Below the pieces are notes generated by a model that searched no databases, had not been told where the DNA came from, and worked only from the letters and a program-made list of their open reading frames with translations. From contig NC_087084.1 of the NCBI RefSeq assembly GCF_026151205.1, positions 1,154,312 to 1,218,311 on the forward strand: DNA of 64,000 bases, in the 5' to 3' direction. The translations under genes and the position numbers were made by a program. Source of the DNA: Bolinopsis microptera (taxonomy: Eukaryota; Ctenophora; Tentaculata; Lobata; Bolinopsidae). Below, piece by piece: positions 43,076 through 53,761 of the stretch. Position 1 is the stretch's first letter. Every line of letters begins with the position of its first letter.

Positions 43076-43435
43076 TACATCAAATAAAGAACTGTGAACA
43101 CTAGCATGCTATTAATTTAACGCGAACGTAGCAGAACGTATTTCTATGCAATCAATTTTATCAATGTGCTCCTAATTTTATGTATTAGACATGAGATTTG
43201 ACAGTAAAGATATATTTAGAAGTACAACTGCTATGAGTATGATGCCGTTTTGACTTTCATTTTCAAGCTCTCAAAAAAACCTTTTATAGTATATTGTCCG
43301 GTTCTTTTTCCTTTATTTTTTATGTCAGATAAGCTTTCTGTGTAAATTAGATTAAGCATCAACAAAAATACATTTTAATACTTTCTCGATTTAAATTTGA
43401 TTAGATCAATGTAGACAACTTGCAGTTCATTTCTT

Positions 43436-44590
43436 ATGAGAAACAATGTTGTCTTATTTGATCTATTTAATATATGTATCGACGTCTATCTAAAATTTAA
43501 TGCGTCTAAAACCACTATCAGACTAAAGATAGAGAATAACTGGATCGGCCAATACTCACTGTCCAGCAAAATCATTTCACATGCTAAATACCTAGACCAA
43601 GAAACCAGTAAATTAGGTATCTCTAACCAACTACCATTGTTAGATCGCACAACTGCTACCTATTTCAATAATACTGGGTACACAGTCTTACTTAAGTTAC
43701 CACAGGATCCTCCTCTAGACTCAACACTTAAAATCTACACGGACGGATCGCTTAAAAGCTCGACACAACTCACTGGAGCTGGCTTCACAATGAACAGGAA
43801 TGGCAGGACGATAGTTGAACAATCCATCAGCCTGGGAAGACATGCTACTATTAACCAGAGCGAAATGTTTGCAATCTACAGAGCAGCAGAAATCCTAAAT
43901 GAAGCAAACACAACCAACCAGGTAATAAACTTTTATTCAGACTCGCTAAGCTCCCTTCTTCAATTAAAAAAAGGCCAGTCAACCTCTAAACTCACCATCG
44001 ATACAGCACGTATCCTTATTGAACTAAGTAAACAGAACCATATATTTTTATATAAAGTGCCAGCGCATACAGGTATAGTTGGCAACGAGAGAACCGACAA
44101 GCTTGCTAAGCTAGGAGCTAGCCAACCTCCAATTGGCCCTGAACCCTTTCTCTGTATCAGCTGGAGTAACGTGATCTCCGATCTACTCAATAAAGCGAAA
44201 AACGATACCCTTCTCCAGCTAAAAAACCACGGGATGAAGGAGGAATCCAAGACTCCGATAGAGAGCTATATTAATAGATACGGCATCAGCAGATTAGCCT
44301 GCAGGGAAAAGAACCACCTCAGTGCTCCGGACAGAACTGGCTCAAGAATAATCTAAGCATACGCGACCACACCTCCTCTCCCCTCTGCACCCGCTGCGGC
44401 TCCGCAAAGGAAACAGCTCAACACTTCATCAGCGAATGCCTGGCCTACGCAATGGTAAGGATATGTACTTTCGGAGTCCCATAGATTTCACTCTCGGACA
44501 TTTTAAGCAATTTTGGCCCTGAAAAATTGGTACAATACATAATTAACAAGACAGGCAGAACCAAATCCGACTACTTCCCCACATAACTCA
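43436..44590 (+). pseudogene. LINE fragment: RNase H domain and zinc knuckle
   Basis: The ORF 43,436-44,356 contains RNase H with catalytic residues in IYTDGSLKSS, NQSEMFAIYRA, FYSDSLSSLLQL and VPAHTGIVGNERTDKLAK. A frameshift near 44,340 moves the remainder into another frame, where CTRCGSAKETAQHFISECLA forms a CCHC-like knuckle; further stops follow. The arrangement (RNase H then CCHC at the C-terminus of an RT polyprotein) is typical of R1/I/LOA-type LINEs. RT and endonuclease are missing, so this is a 5'-truncated, broken copy. Confidence 0.8.
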
Positions 44591-45174
44591 ATTCGACACT
44601 TACATAGCTTCAAGGGTATCCTCAATTCAGCCCTACAGGCGTACCCAACCCCAGAGAACACATGAATTAACCACACGCTAGTAGATCGCGCGCAGTGAGC
44701 CCAGCGCATTCAAACCCAAAATTGACAGCATTTGTGATGCGCGCGCTGATATATATACAGCTAACCATACCCACTGTTTTTAGCTCAGCCACCACAAGGC
44801 AGATAGTATCATTACAGTTCCCCGCCACCCAACACATTATCCAAACGTTAACACACCAGCAACCGCCATTAGCAATCTATGCCTCACCAAGTCTCAAGAG
44901 CCAGCATTACTCAGCACGGGCGTCATCCTTCCATGGTGTTGAGCGGCCAGGGTAACCACCCAGAACTTCCCTAGGGACAAAGTTAGTAAATCTCCGGAGG
45001 TGCAACCCCGATTCGGCTGACACCTTAACAGGTATTATCATCCAGTGGCCCTCAGGGAAGGGGCTTAATGCAGATGGATGGACTCCAGTAGGACACTCCC
45101 CAAGTGGAGGGTCGCCACCTCTATATGACGGTGGTCAGTGGGTGTCGCGACAAAAAAAAATATATATATATATA
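44591..45174 (+). other. Probable 3' UTR and tail of the RNase H LINE
   Basis: Non-coding sequence ends at about 45,151 in an A9 run followed by (TA)n, a plausible LINE tail. No other feature is supported. Confidence 0.4.
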
Positions 45175-45316
45175 ATAAATAATATATAGTTGGAGGCGGT
45201 CCGTGTAGGCTATATAAACTGTTCTTTCAGCTACACATATACATATACATATATTATCATCGATATAAATGTTTTTGTTTAAATTTTTATCCTCGAAAGA
45301 AAAAAGTGATCACTTT
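45175..45316 (+). repeat. Dispersed repeat, copy 2 (GTTGGAGGCGGTCCGTGTAG family)
   Basis: The counterpart of 9,838-9,955, with a 24-bp longer interior (GATATAAATGTTTTTG) before CGAAAGAAAAAAGTGATCAC. Confidence 0.65.
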
Positions 45317-45485
45317 TGTTGACTAAAGAAGTGAGCCTACTCACATTTGAAATTAGCGAACTGATTACTAAGCAATTGAATGAGAATGAAGCTAAAGCTG
45401 TAAGCACTATCAAAACGAATCCACGCTTCTCTTACAGCTATGAAAAACGATTAGATCAGGAGTTGCTACATGTTGTATACCTCTC

Positions 45486-45504
45486 GTGCACGCGAAGCGT
45501 GCAC
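45486..45504. repeat. Hairpin GTGCACGC-GAA-GCGTGCAC
   Basis: A perfect 8-bp stem. The same hairpin in opposite orientation with a TTC loop occurs at 50,832-50,850 and 51,640-51,658, with shared flanks. Confidence 0.7.
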
Positions 45505-45678
45505 GCCGGCCGGCCACGCGCGATCAAAAGGGGTTGCAGCGTGTGTCAACTTTATCATTGGTTGGATATTAGGAGTCATTATTTTACAATAGGTCCTGAC
45601 TTGGTCACGTGGTGAATGGTAATGTTTAGTTACCAGTCACGTGAAATATCCAAGCAACACAGCGCAGGATCAACTTTA

Positions 45679-45722
45679 CTGGGCGGCGATCAGCCTGTCA
45701 TTCCGCCAAATCTCTATATTTT
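45679..45722 (-). repeat. Dispersed GC-rich element, minus-strand copy
   Basis: GGGCGGCGATCAGCCTGTCA is followed by TTCCGCCAAATCT, as in the copies at 10,364-10,545. It directly abuts the fold-back element at 45,724. Confidence 0.6.
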
Positions 45723-45723
45723 T

Positions 45724-46233
45724 ATTTGACCAAAACCCATAATCATGGGTAGAGTGGACCGCTGCCAGTGTCTCTCTTTCCCAAACAAAAGGAAATGATA
45801 TTAATTTGATTGACCGTTCTCAAATGCAAAATGATACCGAGAATGAAATCGGTCGCTCGCTTTTCCCATTCATTCACGGCTTACGAATTGTAATAACTTT
45901 CGATTGATTAGGTACATCAATCAGATGCTGTAAAAATCTCTTTGGGTTGCGTTCGGGTCGATACCTAGTATTTCGGGGTAAGGGTGGTAGTTATTACTTA
46001 TTGAATTAGCTGAAGTTTATTGAATCTTTATTGCCGAGTACAGCTGCCTTTGGGTAGTTCTTCTTAATCTATTACAATTGTAAATGAATGGGAAAAGCGA
46101 GCAGCCGATTTCATTCTCGGTATCATTTTGCATTTGAGAACGGTCAATCAAATTAATATCATTTCCTTTTGTTTGGGAAAGAGAGACACTGGCAGCGGTC
46201 CACTCTACCCATGATTATGGGTTTTGGTCAAAT
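45724..46233. mobile_element. Fold-back MITE 3 (510 bp)
   Basis: Arms of about 155 bp (ATTTGACCAAAACCCATAAT ... AAGCGAGC) are complementary at 45,724-45,880 and 46,084-46,233, around a loop of about 200 bp. A single arm recurs at 52,620-52,757. No coding capacity. Confidence 0.85.
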
Positions 46234-47262
46234 ATCATCTCTTTTTGATTATAATGTCAGGGTACTTTATAAAGTCGAAATATAAACTGATATCTTCATT
46301 AATAAGGAGGAAGTTTCAACAATTTCGAAATTTTTCCTTTAAAAACATTTCCTTGTGTTTAGGTAAGCATATCGGTCGATCACTGACTGAATATGCCACT
46401 TAATACTCATTCAAGTTGGCATTAAATTCATTTATAATGACATTAAACTGTCGTGGCAAAGCAGAATTTGTTGGAAATCACGAATGAGCAAAATTCTCAC
46501 CTTTCGCACGTGCAAACTTTGAGCGGACGTTGCGTGCGCATCCAATATTGAATCGCCGTAAATTTTTGCATGTAATTGTTTTATATATAATTTGATAAGC
46601 ATGCAAAGTTTCAAAGTATTTCAAGAAGAACTGTAATCACAACGGCACTCTAAAGTTGACAGAAAATGACGAAAACAGCAATTTTCAGTGATTTTAGCAA
46701 TTTTCTATCAATTTGGGCGTGTCCCCACGTGTGCAACTTTTCGATTTTTAACTTTAAAACTAGCCTAATGCACAATTTATACTTATAGAAAGCAGAACTG
46801 AGCTCCACAACCCAAGGCATGGCCCAACACCAGAGAATACTAAATCGCAAAATTGACGTTTTTATAAAATAATTCTTCAAAAAAGCACAAACTTCAATGA
46901 CGAATATCTTTATGAAGGAGCAAGCTAGAAAAACTTTCCGGTAGATTTTCAGAATGCTTGAACAATTATCTAAGATAAAAAATTTCTTCAGATTTTGAAT
47001 ACAATTACTTTTTAATGGTGTAAAATCATTTTTAAAAGTTATTACTTTGTCAAAAATCAAGTTTTAAAAACGGTTAACTTGATGACGTCATCAAGGGGTG
47101 TTTATGACGTCAAATAATTTGTTTATTCAATGTAAACTAAAGTGTAAACAATTATTTTCAAGACCTGTGGTCGGAAATGGCTGTATCTTTTATACTTTTG
47201 AATCTATGGACAATTAAATACAGGCTACAATTGACTGGCAAAGCGTCTATCCCTGAATATGT
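46234..47262. other. AT-rich non-coding
   Basis: No gene, repeat family or RNA recognised; the 136-codon minus ORF at 46,650-47,060 shows no domain and looks like chance. Confidence 0.4.
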
Positions 47263-50200
47263 ATATGGACACGTTCATTGAAGTTTGAGGATATTGGTAA
47301 ATATTAGTGACCCTACTGAATGGCACGATGATGTAAAATGTGTCACACTATGAAAATATATAAACCCTCTAACCCTAAGATAATCGTTTCATCCTCTAGA
47401 TAAACTTTGTCGCATAACGATATCTTTATCAGACGATAAGATATCGCTTAAATGCGGCCGGCAGTGAGTTGTAAACTTTGTCACACTATAAAAACGTGAC
47501 GGAGTTTATATGGACCCCTTGTTGCCGTGTTTGACCAAATTTTCGAATTTCCAATTCATAGAATAGCTGTATATGACTATTATCTACATATTTAGCGACT
47601 TTTTTCCTTAAATGGTAGCACCATGTAAACTCCGTCACACATTTAAGAAATTTATATGAGGGATGTTTATGACATCCTGACATGAAATGCCGAATAGTCT
47701 AGCATTATTTTGTGAGCTGAATGTGTTTGGAATTGTTCACATATTTCATTGTTATAGGCAAATACAAATACAGAAGGCAGAAATAGGTAAATTTAGTCAC
47801 ATAAATTTGTATGATATCTCAACATGTGTGAAATTGAGTAAATATTAGTATACCAACTTTTAAACACTCTATATTACGTACTATGGATCAATTAACAATA
47901 TTTCAACCATACGCCGGTCATATAAATTATTATATGGCAGTGATATGTTAACATTGGATAAATTTCAACACCTGAACAGGGTAAAAATTTGTAAATTTCG
48001 TCACAAAAAAAATATTATAACTTTATTTGCTCCGTGTTGGCAAAATAACTAATTTATCGATATAGTGATGGTGATAAAGTAACATTATATACTAATTGAG
48101 GTATGATTCTTCGAAATAGGGGCAGGAAATGTAAATTTCGTCACATCAGCCATTGCATTAGTTAGATAGATTTTCTTTCATATCAACTGCCCTTAATATA
48201 GTTGGAATGGATTTATACAGGAAATATAGAAACCCATGCCCATTTTTCATCACATTGAAATTATACTGTTGGGGCAGGAAAAGTAAATTTCGTCACATTT
48301 CGGTAAATTAGTGATATCAAACTCAGCATTGTTAAACTTGGGTTCTGATTTGCTGAAAAATAACCTACCAATAATTCCTGGAAGAATATTGAATTCTAAT
48401 CCGGGTATGGTTCTTCAAAATAGGGTCAAGAAATGTAAATTTCGTCACATACGTCATTGTAAAATTTAGATACATTTTCTTTCACATCAACAGTCCTAAT
48501 TATAGTTTGAAATGATTAATTCAGAGATAAAGGAAATATAGATACCCATGCCCATTTTTCATCACATTGAAATTATACTTTTGGGGCAGGAAAAGTGAAT
48601 TTCGTCACATTTCGGTAACTTAGTATAATTAAACTCAGAATTGTCAAACTTGAGTTCTGATGATCTGCTGAATAATAACCTACTAATAATTCCTGGAAGA
48701 ATATTGAATTCTAATCGGGGTATGGTTCTTCAAAATAGGGCCAAGAAATGTAAATTTTGTCACATATGTCATTGTAAAATTTAGATACACTTTCTTTCAC
48801 ATCAACAGTCCTAATTATAGTTTGAAATGATTAATTCAGAGATAAGGAAATATAGAAACCCATGCCCATTTTTCATCACATTGAAATTATACTGTTGGGG
48901 CAGGAAAAGTGAATTTCGTCACATTTCGGTAACTTAGTAAAATTAAACTCAGAATTGTTAAACTTGAGTTCTGATTTGCTGAATAATAACCTACTATAAT
49001 AATTCCTGGAAGAATATTGAATTCTAATCGAGGCATGTTTCTTCAAAATAGGGTCAAGAAATGTAAATTTCGTCACATCAGCCGGCTGCAGCCATTGCAT
49101 TAGTTAGATAGATTTTCTTTCATATCAACTGCCCTTATTATTATTGTGACAATTTTTACATCAACTGCCCTTAACTTGAATCAGCTCTATCCGTGTATCG
49201 TCCTTATATACAGTTTTCCCGCCTTCCAAACCAAAATCAGATATAAAAGATTTCGGCAATTCACCCAAAATTTTAAATTCCATATAATTATAATGTGACA
49301 GAATTTACATCATTTCCCAATAAGTGCATGTATTTGCTAACTTTTCAAAACAACATATTTTAGGGCTATGATTGGTAGAAGAACCATCAAATAATGAGTT
49401 GAAAGGGTTTTGAGGACACCTCACAGTAGAAAAGGGGTATCGTATTCTGAGTGTGACAAAGTTTACGAAATATTGCCTTAAAACCGTTCGATCCCTGCCC
49501 TTTAGCCAAATGTTGTATCATAATTGTTAGAATGACCTAATCTACTATATTTAAAACCAAAAAATGCTAATTGGGCAGCTATGGTTAACACAGTCACAAA
49601 AATGTGACATTTTTTACATTATAGTGCCTAAAAACAATAAATTGTATTTCTGAGCCGTGTATATATGGAAGTATGGGTCACGTGGCTAATGTCCAGAACT
49701 TCTGAACACGCTATTTTTTTTTGGCTTACCAATATCCTTAAACTTCAACATGAACGTGTCCATTTACGATTTTTGTGACGATGTTTACATCAACTGCCCT
49801 ATACTTCAATCAACTGTATCCGTGTATCGTCCTCATATAGAGTTTTCCCGCCTTCCAAACCAAAATCAGATATAATTATAAATGATTTCGGAAATTCACC
49901 CAAAATTTCAAATTCCATATAATGTGACAGAATTTACATCATTTCCCAATAGCCAAGTGCATGTATTTGTTAACTTTTCAAAACAACATATTTTAGGGCT
50001 ATGATTGGCAGAAGAACTATCAAATAATGAGTTGAAAGGGTTTTGAGGACACCTCACAATAGAAAAGAGGTCTCGTATTCTGAGTGTGACAAAGTTTACG
50101 AAATGTTGCCTTAAAGCCGTTCAATCACTGCCCTTTAGGCCTACATTGTATCATAATTGTTAGAATGACCTAATCTACTATATTTTAGACAAAAAAATGC

Positions 50201-50436
50201 TAAGTGGGCAGCTATGGTAAACAATGTCACAAAAATGTGACATTTTTAACATAATAGTGCCTAAAAGCAATACATTTTATTTTTGAGCAGTGCATATGGG
50301 AGTATGGGTCACGTGGCTAATGTTCAGAACTTATGAACACGCTAGATTAATATATGTTAAAATTAAACCACTATCGTCAAAAACGCTGTTTTAGAAATTT
50401 ACCAATTTCCTCAAACTTCAATGAACGTGTCCATAT
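47263..50436. mobile_element. Non-coding element (3.17 kb) with inverted ends and arrayed GTAAATTTCGTCACA motif
   Basis: The left end ATATGGACACGTTCATTGAA (then GTTTGAGGATATTGGTAAAT) and the right end (ATTTACCAATTTCCTCAAAC, TTCAATGAACGTGTCCATAT) are near-perfect inverted repeats of about 40 bp. Inside, a 15-bp motif GTAAATTTCGTCACA recurs about 20 times. It occurs only in this orientation to about 49,080 and as TGTGACNNANTTTAC from about 49,142 onward. Between 48,110 and 49,130 it lies in 300-bp direct repeats. The right 620-650 bp are duplicated (49,150-49,765 and 49,785-50,436), including the terminal repeat. No ORF of note. Confidence 0.8.
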
Positions 50437-50443
50437 ATTATGT

Positions 50444-50937
50444 ATCACGACAATCTATCGTAAAACAGGGGTTCTAGAAAACCCACTTCCCGATGCTCCT
50501 GAAACCTGAAACTTTTTTTGCAGTCGATTTGGTCAACTTCTAGACGCCCTGAAAAATTTCAGATCTCTAACTCAATTTTAACATGGTTTTTAAGGCACCT
50601 GAATATGGCGATTTTGGGTTTTTTACCGAATTTCGTATAACAGTGCTGGCGAGTATTTTATGCAAATTTCTTAAAAATCTCAACATAACTATTTTTTATT
50701 CCTGTCATCTTTGACATCAAATTAGAATGTTTTGAACTAAAAATAAATCTGCTGAACGACTTCCGATGAGTCTTAATGCCTGAAAAACTCCTGCCGGAGG
50801 CGGCGGCCTTCGGCCGCCGCCTCCGGCCGGAGTGCACGCTTCGCGTGCACGAAAGAGGCTTGTAACGTGTACCAAAGGGGGTATAATAGTAAAGGGGGTT
50901 TAATAGTAAAGGGGGTATAATAGTAAAGGGGGTATAA
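50444..50937 (+). repeat. ~490-bp direct duplicate, copy 1
   Basis: It starts ATCACGACAATCTATCGTAA and ends in AAAGGGGGTATAATAGT tandem units. It contains a 35-bp perfect hairpin (50,793-50,827, 16-bp GC stem, TTC loop) and an 8-bp-stem hairpin (50,832-50,850). Copy 2 at 51,261-51,748 differs by a few substitutions and a 9-bp indel near 50,708. Confidence 0.88.
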
Positions 50938-51260
50938 ATCAAGAGGCTTGCATATATTGAACATATTGACACGGGTGCAGAGTTGAGTCTGTACGGAACC
51001 TAGTAGTTTCAGATCCTTGTTTAACTTGCCGTACAGCAAGGTCATCCACTACTTTAGCCCGGCGAGGCACATAACTCCCTCTACAACTCCATGACAAATG
51101 TTTCATATATACTAGCCGAATTCACAAGATATATCCTTGTGTTTGAGAAGAGCTCGTTAGAACTGCTTCCTTTCCCTTCAGTATAATAGTAAATGGGGTA
51201 CATAGTATACCCACAATAAATGCAACGGTCGTGCTTGCCAGCACTGTGATATAGATAGAT

Positions 51261-51748
51261 ATCACGACAATCTGTCGTAAAACAGGGGTTCTAGAAAACC
51301 CACTTCCCGATGTTCCTGAAACCTGAAACTTTTTTTGCAGTCGATTTGGTCAACGTCTAGACGCCCTGAAAAATTTCAGATCCCTAACTCGATTTTAACA
51401 TGGTTTTTAAGGCACCTGAATATGGCGATTTTGGGTTTTTTACCGAATTTCGTATAACAGTGCTGGCGAGTATTTTATGCAAATTTCTTAAAAATCTCAA
51501 CATAACTATTTTTTATTCCTGTCATCAAATTAGAATGTTTTGAACTAAAAATAAATCTGCTGAACGACTTCCGATGAGTCTTAATGCCTGAAAAACTCCT
51601 GCCGGAGGCGGCGGCCTTCGGCCGCCGCCTCCGGCCGGAGTGCACGCTTCGCGTGCACGAAAGAGGCTTGTAACGTGTACCAAAGGGGGTATAATAGTAA
51701 AGGGGGTATAATAGTAAAGGGGGTATAATAGTAAAGGGGGTACATAGT
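51261..51748 (+). repeat. ~490-bp direct duplicate, copy 2
   Basis: The same order as copy 1, including hairpins at 51,601-51,635 and 51,640-51,658 and three AAAGGGGGTATAATAGT units. Both copies are followed or spaced by TACATAGTATACCCACAATA sequence (51,199 and 51,740). Confidence 0.88.
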
Positions 51749-52070
51749 ATACCCACAATAATTAAATGCACCGGTCGTGCTTGCCAGCACTGTGATGAAC
51801 ATGATAGCCTAGCCTGCCTAGGCTCCCCAGGTAAGATCAACCTGCAATCTGAATCATTTCTATCAAATCATCATTCATTTCAAACCAGTTTCATCATGGT
51901 TCCTAGTATTATAACTACATTTTTTGCTTTGAACCTCATCATACAAATTTGTGACTCATTATTCATCGCGCGTTAAAATTTAAATGTTTATTTGCACTAC
52001 ACGTTGTAATTGTATACCTTTTATCTTTTCTTAGCGGCCTTCGGCTGATGATTAATCATTAATCACTTTA
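51749..52070. other. Non-coding
   Basis: No gene or repeat recognised. Confidence 0.35.
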
Positions 52071-52139
52071 CCTGGGGACCTCAGGTTATCATGTTCATAA
52101 AAATTCGGCGGAATGACAGGCTGAGCGCCGCCCAGCTAT
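52071..52139 (+). repeat. Dispersed GC-rich element, plus-strand copy
   Basis: CCTGGGGACCTCAGG, TATCATGTTCATAAA, then ATTCGGCGGAATGACAGGCT and GAGCGCCGCCCAG: the best-preserved full copy of the family. Confidence 0.75.
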
Positions 52140-52516
52140 AATCACTATACACTCGACTGTCACGTGACTTTTTCAACCCATTCTCTAGCTGGCCCTGAAC
52201 GACTATTCGAAACTATAACCCTTTTATTTGATTCTAACCCTAACCGGAACCCTAACCCAATCCCTGAAAAAGCATATGCTTAAACCCTAACCCTAACTAG
52301 AAATTAGACTAACTTCCTTATTCGGTCATATCACGTGATCGAGACAGTTTTTTGCCGATATCTCGCCAGGGGAACATTTTAACCCTGTGTCAATGTCATG
52401 GGGGTGATTCGGAATCAGCGTTCGAAAATATATCGATACAGGTTGGTTTCAACTGTCGGGGGCCCTTTTAAATAAATATCGAAGATCGAGTGTAGATGGT
52501 AGAGTGATTTAGCACG
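52139..52516 (+). repeat. Telomere-like-repeat element, copy 2
   Basis: ACACTCGACTGTCACGTGAC and TTTTTCAACCCATTCT are followed by CTGAACGACTATTCGAAAC and several CCCTAA/CCCTAACC units around 52,245-52,295. It ends in GAGTGATTTAGCACGCTC. The inverted counterpart is at 59,107-59,271. Confidence 0.7.
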
Positions 52517-52619
52517 CTCCAGAGGCGGCTCGTGGGAGCTGGCTGGCAGTTTTGTTGGGGGTCCAATCGATGGACTGGGGGGGAGGGGGGCTTGGGAGCC
52601 GGCTCAAGCTGATCCCTCC

Positions 52620-52757
52620 AAAGCGAGCGACCGATTTCATTCTCGGTATCATTTTTAATTTGCAGACGGTCATTCAAATTAATATCATTTCTTTTTGTTT
52701 GGGAAAGAGAGACACTGGCAACGGTCCACTCTACCCATGGTTATGGGTTTTGGTGAA
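52620..52757. repeat. Single arm of fold-back MITE 3
   Basis: AAGCGAGCGACCGATTTCAT through GTTTGGGAAAGAGAGACACT to ATGGGTTTTGGTGAAAT matches the right arm at 46,096-46,233; the left arm is missing. Confidence 0.75.
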
Positions 52758-52775
52758 ATCACAAATCAAAATTTT

Positions 52776-52810
52776 TTCCGTACGAGGGGGACATCCCCCC
52801 CTCGTACGGA
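52776..52810. repeat. Perfect 15-bp-stem hairpin
   Basis: TTCCGTACGAGGGGG and CCCCCTCGTACGGAA flank a short loop. No U-tract or gene context is present, so this is not called a terminator. Confidence 0.7.
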
Positions 52811-52919
52811 AGAAACCATGAATTTATGAAAACACAATATTATAAAGTAGGTAGCAGGTTTGGACGTGCTTCTTTGCAAGAATTTACTTTACTGCAGTCG
52901 CACTCGCACAATGAATGCA

Positions 52920-52998
52920 TTACCTGGGGACCCCAGGCTATTATGTTCATAAAATAAAGATTCGGCGGATTAATGACAGGCTGAGCGCCGCCCAGTAA
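52920..52998 (+). repeat. Dispersed GC-rich element, plus-strand copy
   Basis: TACCTGGGGACCCCAGGCTA, TATGTTCATAAA, GATTCGGCGG with a 2-bp insert, and GCTGAGCGCCGCCCAGTA. Confidence 0.75.
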
Positions 52999-53191
52999 TG
53001 AATGCAATCAGCACATTTATTAGCCTTTATACTGGAGAGTGGAGAAGCAACCAACTGTAACAATTGCTCCTCTAACTCGTTTCTTGTCACAGCCGCACGC
53101 ATATGCTTACTATTTATACCTACACTTTTATCACAAGATACGTTATTTGAACTGACAGCACTCCCTCTGCCCACTGAAGAGTTACGGAATT

Positions 53192-53294
53192 ATGCTACTG
53201 ATGAGGATGCTACTGATGAGGATGCTACTGATGAGGATGCTACTGATGAGGATGCTACTGATACTGCTAAATTCTTCTCCCACTATATCCAGCA
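53192..53294 (+). CDS. GPCR gene exon 1: repeat-built signal peptide
   Basis: In the frame that matches the next exon, an ATG at 53,192 opens 34 codons: Met, then four LLMRM pentads, then LLILLNSSPTISS. The exon ends at 53,294 with donor GTAAGT, phase 1, which joins correctly to 53,762. The peptide is encoded by a 15-bp tandem repeat (GCTACTGATGAGGAT). It gives nine possible in-frame ATG starts, any of the later ones making a good signal peptide (for example MRMLLILLNSS). Another frame of the same DNA is open longer and gives an acidic ATDED repeat, but its phase (2) does not fit the downstream exon. Confidence 0.6.
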
Positions 53295-53761
53295 GTAAGT
53301 ATACCTTATTATTTTTTTAAATTTTGTAGCCATATTTCGCCAAATTTCGGTAATTTTAGACCCAAGTTGGTTTTGACCTCCATTCCCCCTCCCGCATCTG
53401 TATATGATTTAGCATAAAGCTGTTGTGTAGATATAACAAACCTAGGATGGCTTCTAATCGGTAACCGATTAGTACTGAGTTTTTTTGATATTTGAAGTTT
53501 TGAAACTGTATAGAAGGGGGGACAAATTAAATGGCATAAATTTCAATGGAGAAAATAGAAAAACCTTTGGGTAAATTGACATTTATGCTATTTTATGACA
53601 TCCCCCGGCCCCCCACCCTCATCGGCATGTTACTCTAACGTATACTCACCTACAATCTGCTGTTAGAACATGAGTAGTATATGATGCATTTACTACTAAT
53701 ATACTACTAATATGTTATCGGGAGTAAATTTGAGTAATCCGACCTTCTTTTTATCGTGCAG

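Noticed and set aside
46650-47060. Minus-strand 136-codon ORF
   Set aside because: Hydrophobic and Lys/Phe/Ile-rich because of AT content; no domain, no splice sites, no repeat relation.
52776-52810. Transcription terminator
   Set aside because: A strong hairpin in a eukaryotic repeat-rich region with no adjacent gene or T-tract; better seen as a repeat structure.
53002-53293. Acidic ATDED-repeat protein as exon 1 of the GPCR
   Set aside because: Its phase at the 53,295 donor is 2, which does not join the frame opening at 53,762; the overlapping LLMRM frame does.
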